From CALJIC01 sp039805565 (lineage in GTDB: Bacteria > Chloroflexota > Chloroflexia > Chloroflexales > Roseiflexaceae): a DNA stretch of 14,558 nucleotides. The translations under genes and the position numbers were made by a program. The DNA is taken from NCBI GenBank assembly GCA_039805565.1, contig JBDLTZ010000252.1:1-14558 (forward strand), in the 5' to 3' direction. Positions 13,197 to 14,558 of this stretch are shown one piece after another; positions within the stretch are counted from its first letter, which is position 1, and the number at the start of each line of letters is the position of its first letter. The notes beneath the pieces were generated by a model. The model did no database searches. It was given only the letters and a program-made list of their open reading frames with translations, and had not been told where the DNA came from.

Positions 13197-13727
13197 CTAG
13201 TGAACGGCGTGCCCGTTGGAGTGCCCGTTGGAATGCCCGTTGGCATGTCCGTTGGCGTAGTAGCGCTGCTGCGGCAGGTGTACACGCAACTGGTCCATGG
13301 GGGCGCTGCGCTCGATCAGCTGCAGCACGTTCATCTCCAACAGCTCGAAGTAGGGCCGGTCCGTCTGGTCAAACATCACCAGGACGCGGGCCGACTCGAA
13401 GTAGGTGCGCGCCAGGGCATGCATGTGGGCGAGCGTGATGCCGAAGCGTGGCAGGATGCCCCACGACCAGCGGTACTCGCGCTCGATCACCGCCAGAGTC
13501 TGGAAGCGCAGGGCCACCTGGAGAAGCCGGTGGAGGCGCCGGGGCGTCTCACGGAAGGCGAGCTGCTGGAACATCTCGGCATCGGGCCGGGGTAGGTCCA
13601 ACATCAGGGTGGGGTACTGCTCAGCGAAGCGTGCGGCCGCGTGGTCGCAGATCCGTTCGCTGCGCTCATCGAGCGCGAGAGCGACCGCTTGGCCGCGTGA
13701 GGCCAGCCAGGACTGGAAGCCGTACAT
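13197..13727 (-). CDS. Hypothetical helical protein with C-terminal Asn-Gly-His repeats
   Basis: A 176-residue protein of no family I can name. Residues 1-150 look all-helical and soluble, with no signal peptide or membrane helix; the middle (REYRWSWGILPRFGITLAHM and the following helix) loosely recalls the helical N-terminal sensor domains of RsbRD-type proteins, which is a weak impression only. The C-terminus is a tandem repeat reading ANGHANGHSNGHSNGHAVH, four NGH units from a 12-bp DNA repeat (about 13206-13253), a plausible metal-binding tail. The ATG at 13727 is preferred, since AAAGGAG stands 7 bp upstream; the GTG one codon earlier is only 4 bp away. It lies 75 bp downstream of the B12-binding regulator on the same strand, so the two may be co-transcribed and linked in function. 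Confidence 0.8.
   Translation of the reverse strand: MYGFQSWLASRGQAVALALDERSERICDHAAARFAEQYPTLMLDLPRPDAEMFQQLAFRETPRRLHRLLQVALRFQTLAVIEREYRWSWGILPRFGITLAHMHALARTYFESARVLVMFDQTDRPYFELLEMNVLQLIERSAPMDQLRVHLPQQRYYANGHANGHSNGHSNGHAVH
13206..13253 (-). repeat. 12-bp tandem repeat encoding NGH units
   Basis: Four copies of a 12-bp unit (minus strand GCC/TCC-AAC-GGN-CAY) encode A/S-N-G-H. Copies differ mainly at third positions and at the Ala/Ser codon. A further similar string, GTCGGGCAT, lies past the stop codon at about 13181-13189, next to a GCCCG-A-CGGGC hairpin. The array may once have been longer. Confidence 0.75.
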
Positions 13728-13758
13728 CACCTTACTCCTTTACGCGCTAGAAGCGCGC

Positions 13759-13793
13759 GCGGCCCCGGGCGAGATATCTGCCGCCGGGGCCGC
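13759..13793 (-). terminator. GC-rich hairpin between the B12 regulator and NGH-tail genes
   Basis: Arms 13759-13768 and 13784-13793 (GCGGCCCCGG and its complement) form a perfect 10-bp stem around a 15-base loop that itself contains the palindrome AGATATCT. It begins 12 bp after the regulator's stop. No T run follows on either strand, so it may be an attenuating or mRNA-stabilising structure and not a full terminator. Confidence 0.45.
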
Positions 13794-13805
13794 TGTTCAT
13801 TTCTA

Positions 13806-14558
13806 CTAGCCGCCGATCGAGAGCTCGCCGTGGCTTGCCATGCGCGGGGACATCCCGGCGTGCGCGTACCAGCGGTCGGGGTCGAGGTCATCGCGGAGCG
13901 CGTCGGCGCGGGCCACAGCCTCGCGCAGGTCCAGCCCAAGAAACAGGCCGGGGACGTGGTGGCGCAGCTCTGGGTTGCGCTCAAACACGCGGCCTGAATA
14001 CGCCAGGGCAATGCGCTGGGAGCGTAGCGAGTCCACGATGGTCGCCAGCTCAAGCAGGCCGGCGGCGTGCTCGGTCATCGTGGCCGAGAGCACCACCAGA
14101 GCCGGCCGGAGCGGCGTGAGGAACTCCGCCAAGCCCTCGGGCGAGAGGCTCTGCCCCACGTACACCAGCTCCCAGCCGCGCTGCTCCATGAGGAGCGCAA
14201 ACATCAGCAGACCGAGCTCGTGCAGCTCACCAGGGGCGCAGGCGCACACCAGACGCGGGCCGTTCGAGAAGGGCGCGTGAAGCTGGGTGAGCGCCAGCAG
14301 GCGCTGGCGGATGAAGTTCGCGACCACGTGCTCCTGGGCGACGCAGACCTCGCCGCTCACCCAGCGCATGCCCACGTCGGTCAGGCTGGGGTAGAACAGC
14401 TCGAGCACCAGGTCCTCGATCGGGAAGAGCGTGGCCGCCGTGTTTACCAGCAGGTGCGCCTGACGCAGGTTCACCGTCAGGAGCGCCTCAGTGAGCCGGG
14501 CGCGCAGGTCAGTCCAGCCTGGCTCCCTGGTGGAGTGGGATGCCTGCTCGTGCGCCTG
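13806..14558 (-). CDS. Cobalamin-binding regulator, CarH/LitR-like C-terminal region (partial at right edge)
   Basis: The 250 visible residues run in frame to the window edge, so the N-terminus is missing; in the MerR/CarH family it would hold a MerR helix-turn-helix. The visible part has the four-helix cobalamin cap followed by the B12-binding Rossmann domain. The cap motif W-x9-EH is intact (WVSGEVCVAQEH, about 14328-14363), and the lower-ligand motif ExHxxG reads ELHELG (His codon 14220-14222). CarH-type proteins bind DNA in the dark with adenosylcobalamin and release it on light-driven Co-C cleavage, commonly controlling carotenoid or photolyase genes. The residue after the motif Trp is Val, where T. 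thermophilus CarH has the His that ligates cobalt after light (from memory). A GTG at 14474 is internal, not the start. Without its N-terminus, a B12-binding protein lacking a DNA-binding domain cannot be excluded. Confidence 0.85.
   Translation of the reverse strand, partial: QAHEQASHSTREPGWTDLRARLTEALLTVNLRQAHLLVNTAATLFPIEDLVLELFYPSLTDVGMRWVSGEVCVAQEHVVANFIRQRLLALTQLHAPFSNGPRLVCACAPGELHELGLLMFALLMEQRGWELVYVGQSLSPEGLAEFLTPLRPALVVLSATMTEHAAGLLELATIVDSLRSQRIALAYSGRVFERNPELRHHVPGLFLGLDLREAVARADALRDDLDPDRWYAHAGMSPRMASHGELSIGG

Noticed and set aside
13206..13253. CRISPR-like array
   Set aside because: Units are 12 bp, directly adjacent without spacers, and in frame with a protein-coding gene.

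Overview
The window is GC-rich, densely packed bacterial DNA. The gene content suggests a member of the Chloroflexota (Chloroflexia-like): lipoproteins with Val/Thr/Pro-rich linkers after the lipobox, ECF sigma/anti-sigma pairs followed by ABC-2 ATPases, an acidic lipoprotein sortase, and a CarH-like B12 regulator. The phylum is inferred from these traits; no rRNA or marker gene is present.

Left part (1-5700). A possible His-rich C-terminal fragment lies at the left edge. A leftward family-1 solute-binding lipoprotein gene (262-1635) has no permease beside it. A 125-bp divergent promoter region separates it from a rightward unit: ECF sigma factor (1761-2357), overlapping membrane-anchored zinc-finger anti-sigma factor (2341-3459) and ABC-2 type ATPase (3519-4469), ending at a good hairpin terminator (4497-4532). 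A lipoprotein sortase follows on its own (4653-5540). A 58-bp palindromic repeat (5642-5699) sits where the rightward and leftward units converge.

Middle (5721-9272), all leftward: a 2-hydroxyacid dehydrogenase, then a translationally linked unit of soluble histidine kinase, NarL-type response regulator and ABC-2 permease. The permease has no ATPase of its own, and the ATPase at 3519 has no permease, so the two may form one transporter split across convergent units.

Right part (9273-14558). A promoter region leads into a rightward three-gene operon: circularly permuted ATP-grasp protein, alpha-E protein and transglutaminase-like protein. This trio is widely conserved and has been predicted to make and process a peptide or amide-linked product, but its chemistry is not established. 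The transglutaminase ends in eight glutamines. After it comes 270 bp of noncoding DNA with nested inverted repeats. The window closes with two leftward genes: an unrecognised 176-residue protein with an Asn-Gly-His repeat tail, and a B12-binding regulator cut by the right edge. The latter has the CarH-type cobalamin pocket, but valine at the position I align with the light-state histidine ligand.

The most rewarding items are the altered CarH-like photosensor with its NGH-tailed neighbour, the ATP-grasp/alpha-E/transglutaminase operon with its poly-Gln tail, the split ABC-2 transporter under two different regulatory systems, and the 13.0-13.2 kb repeat element.
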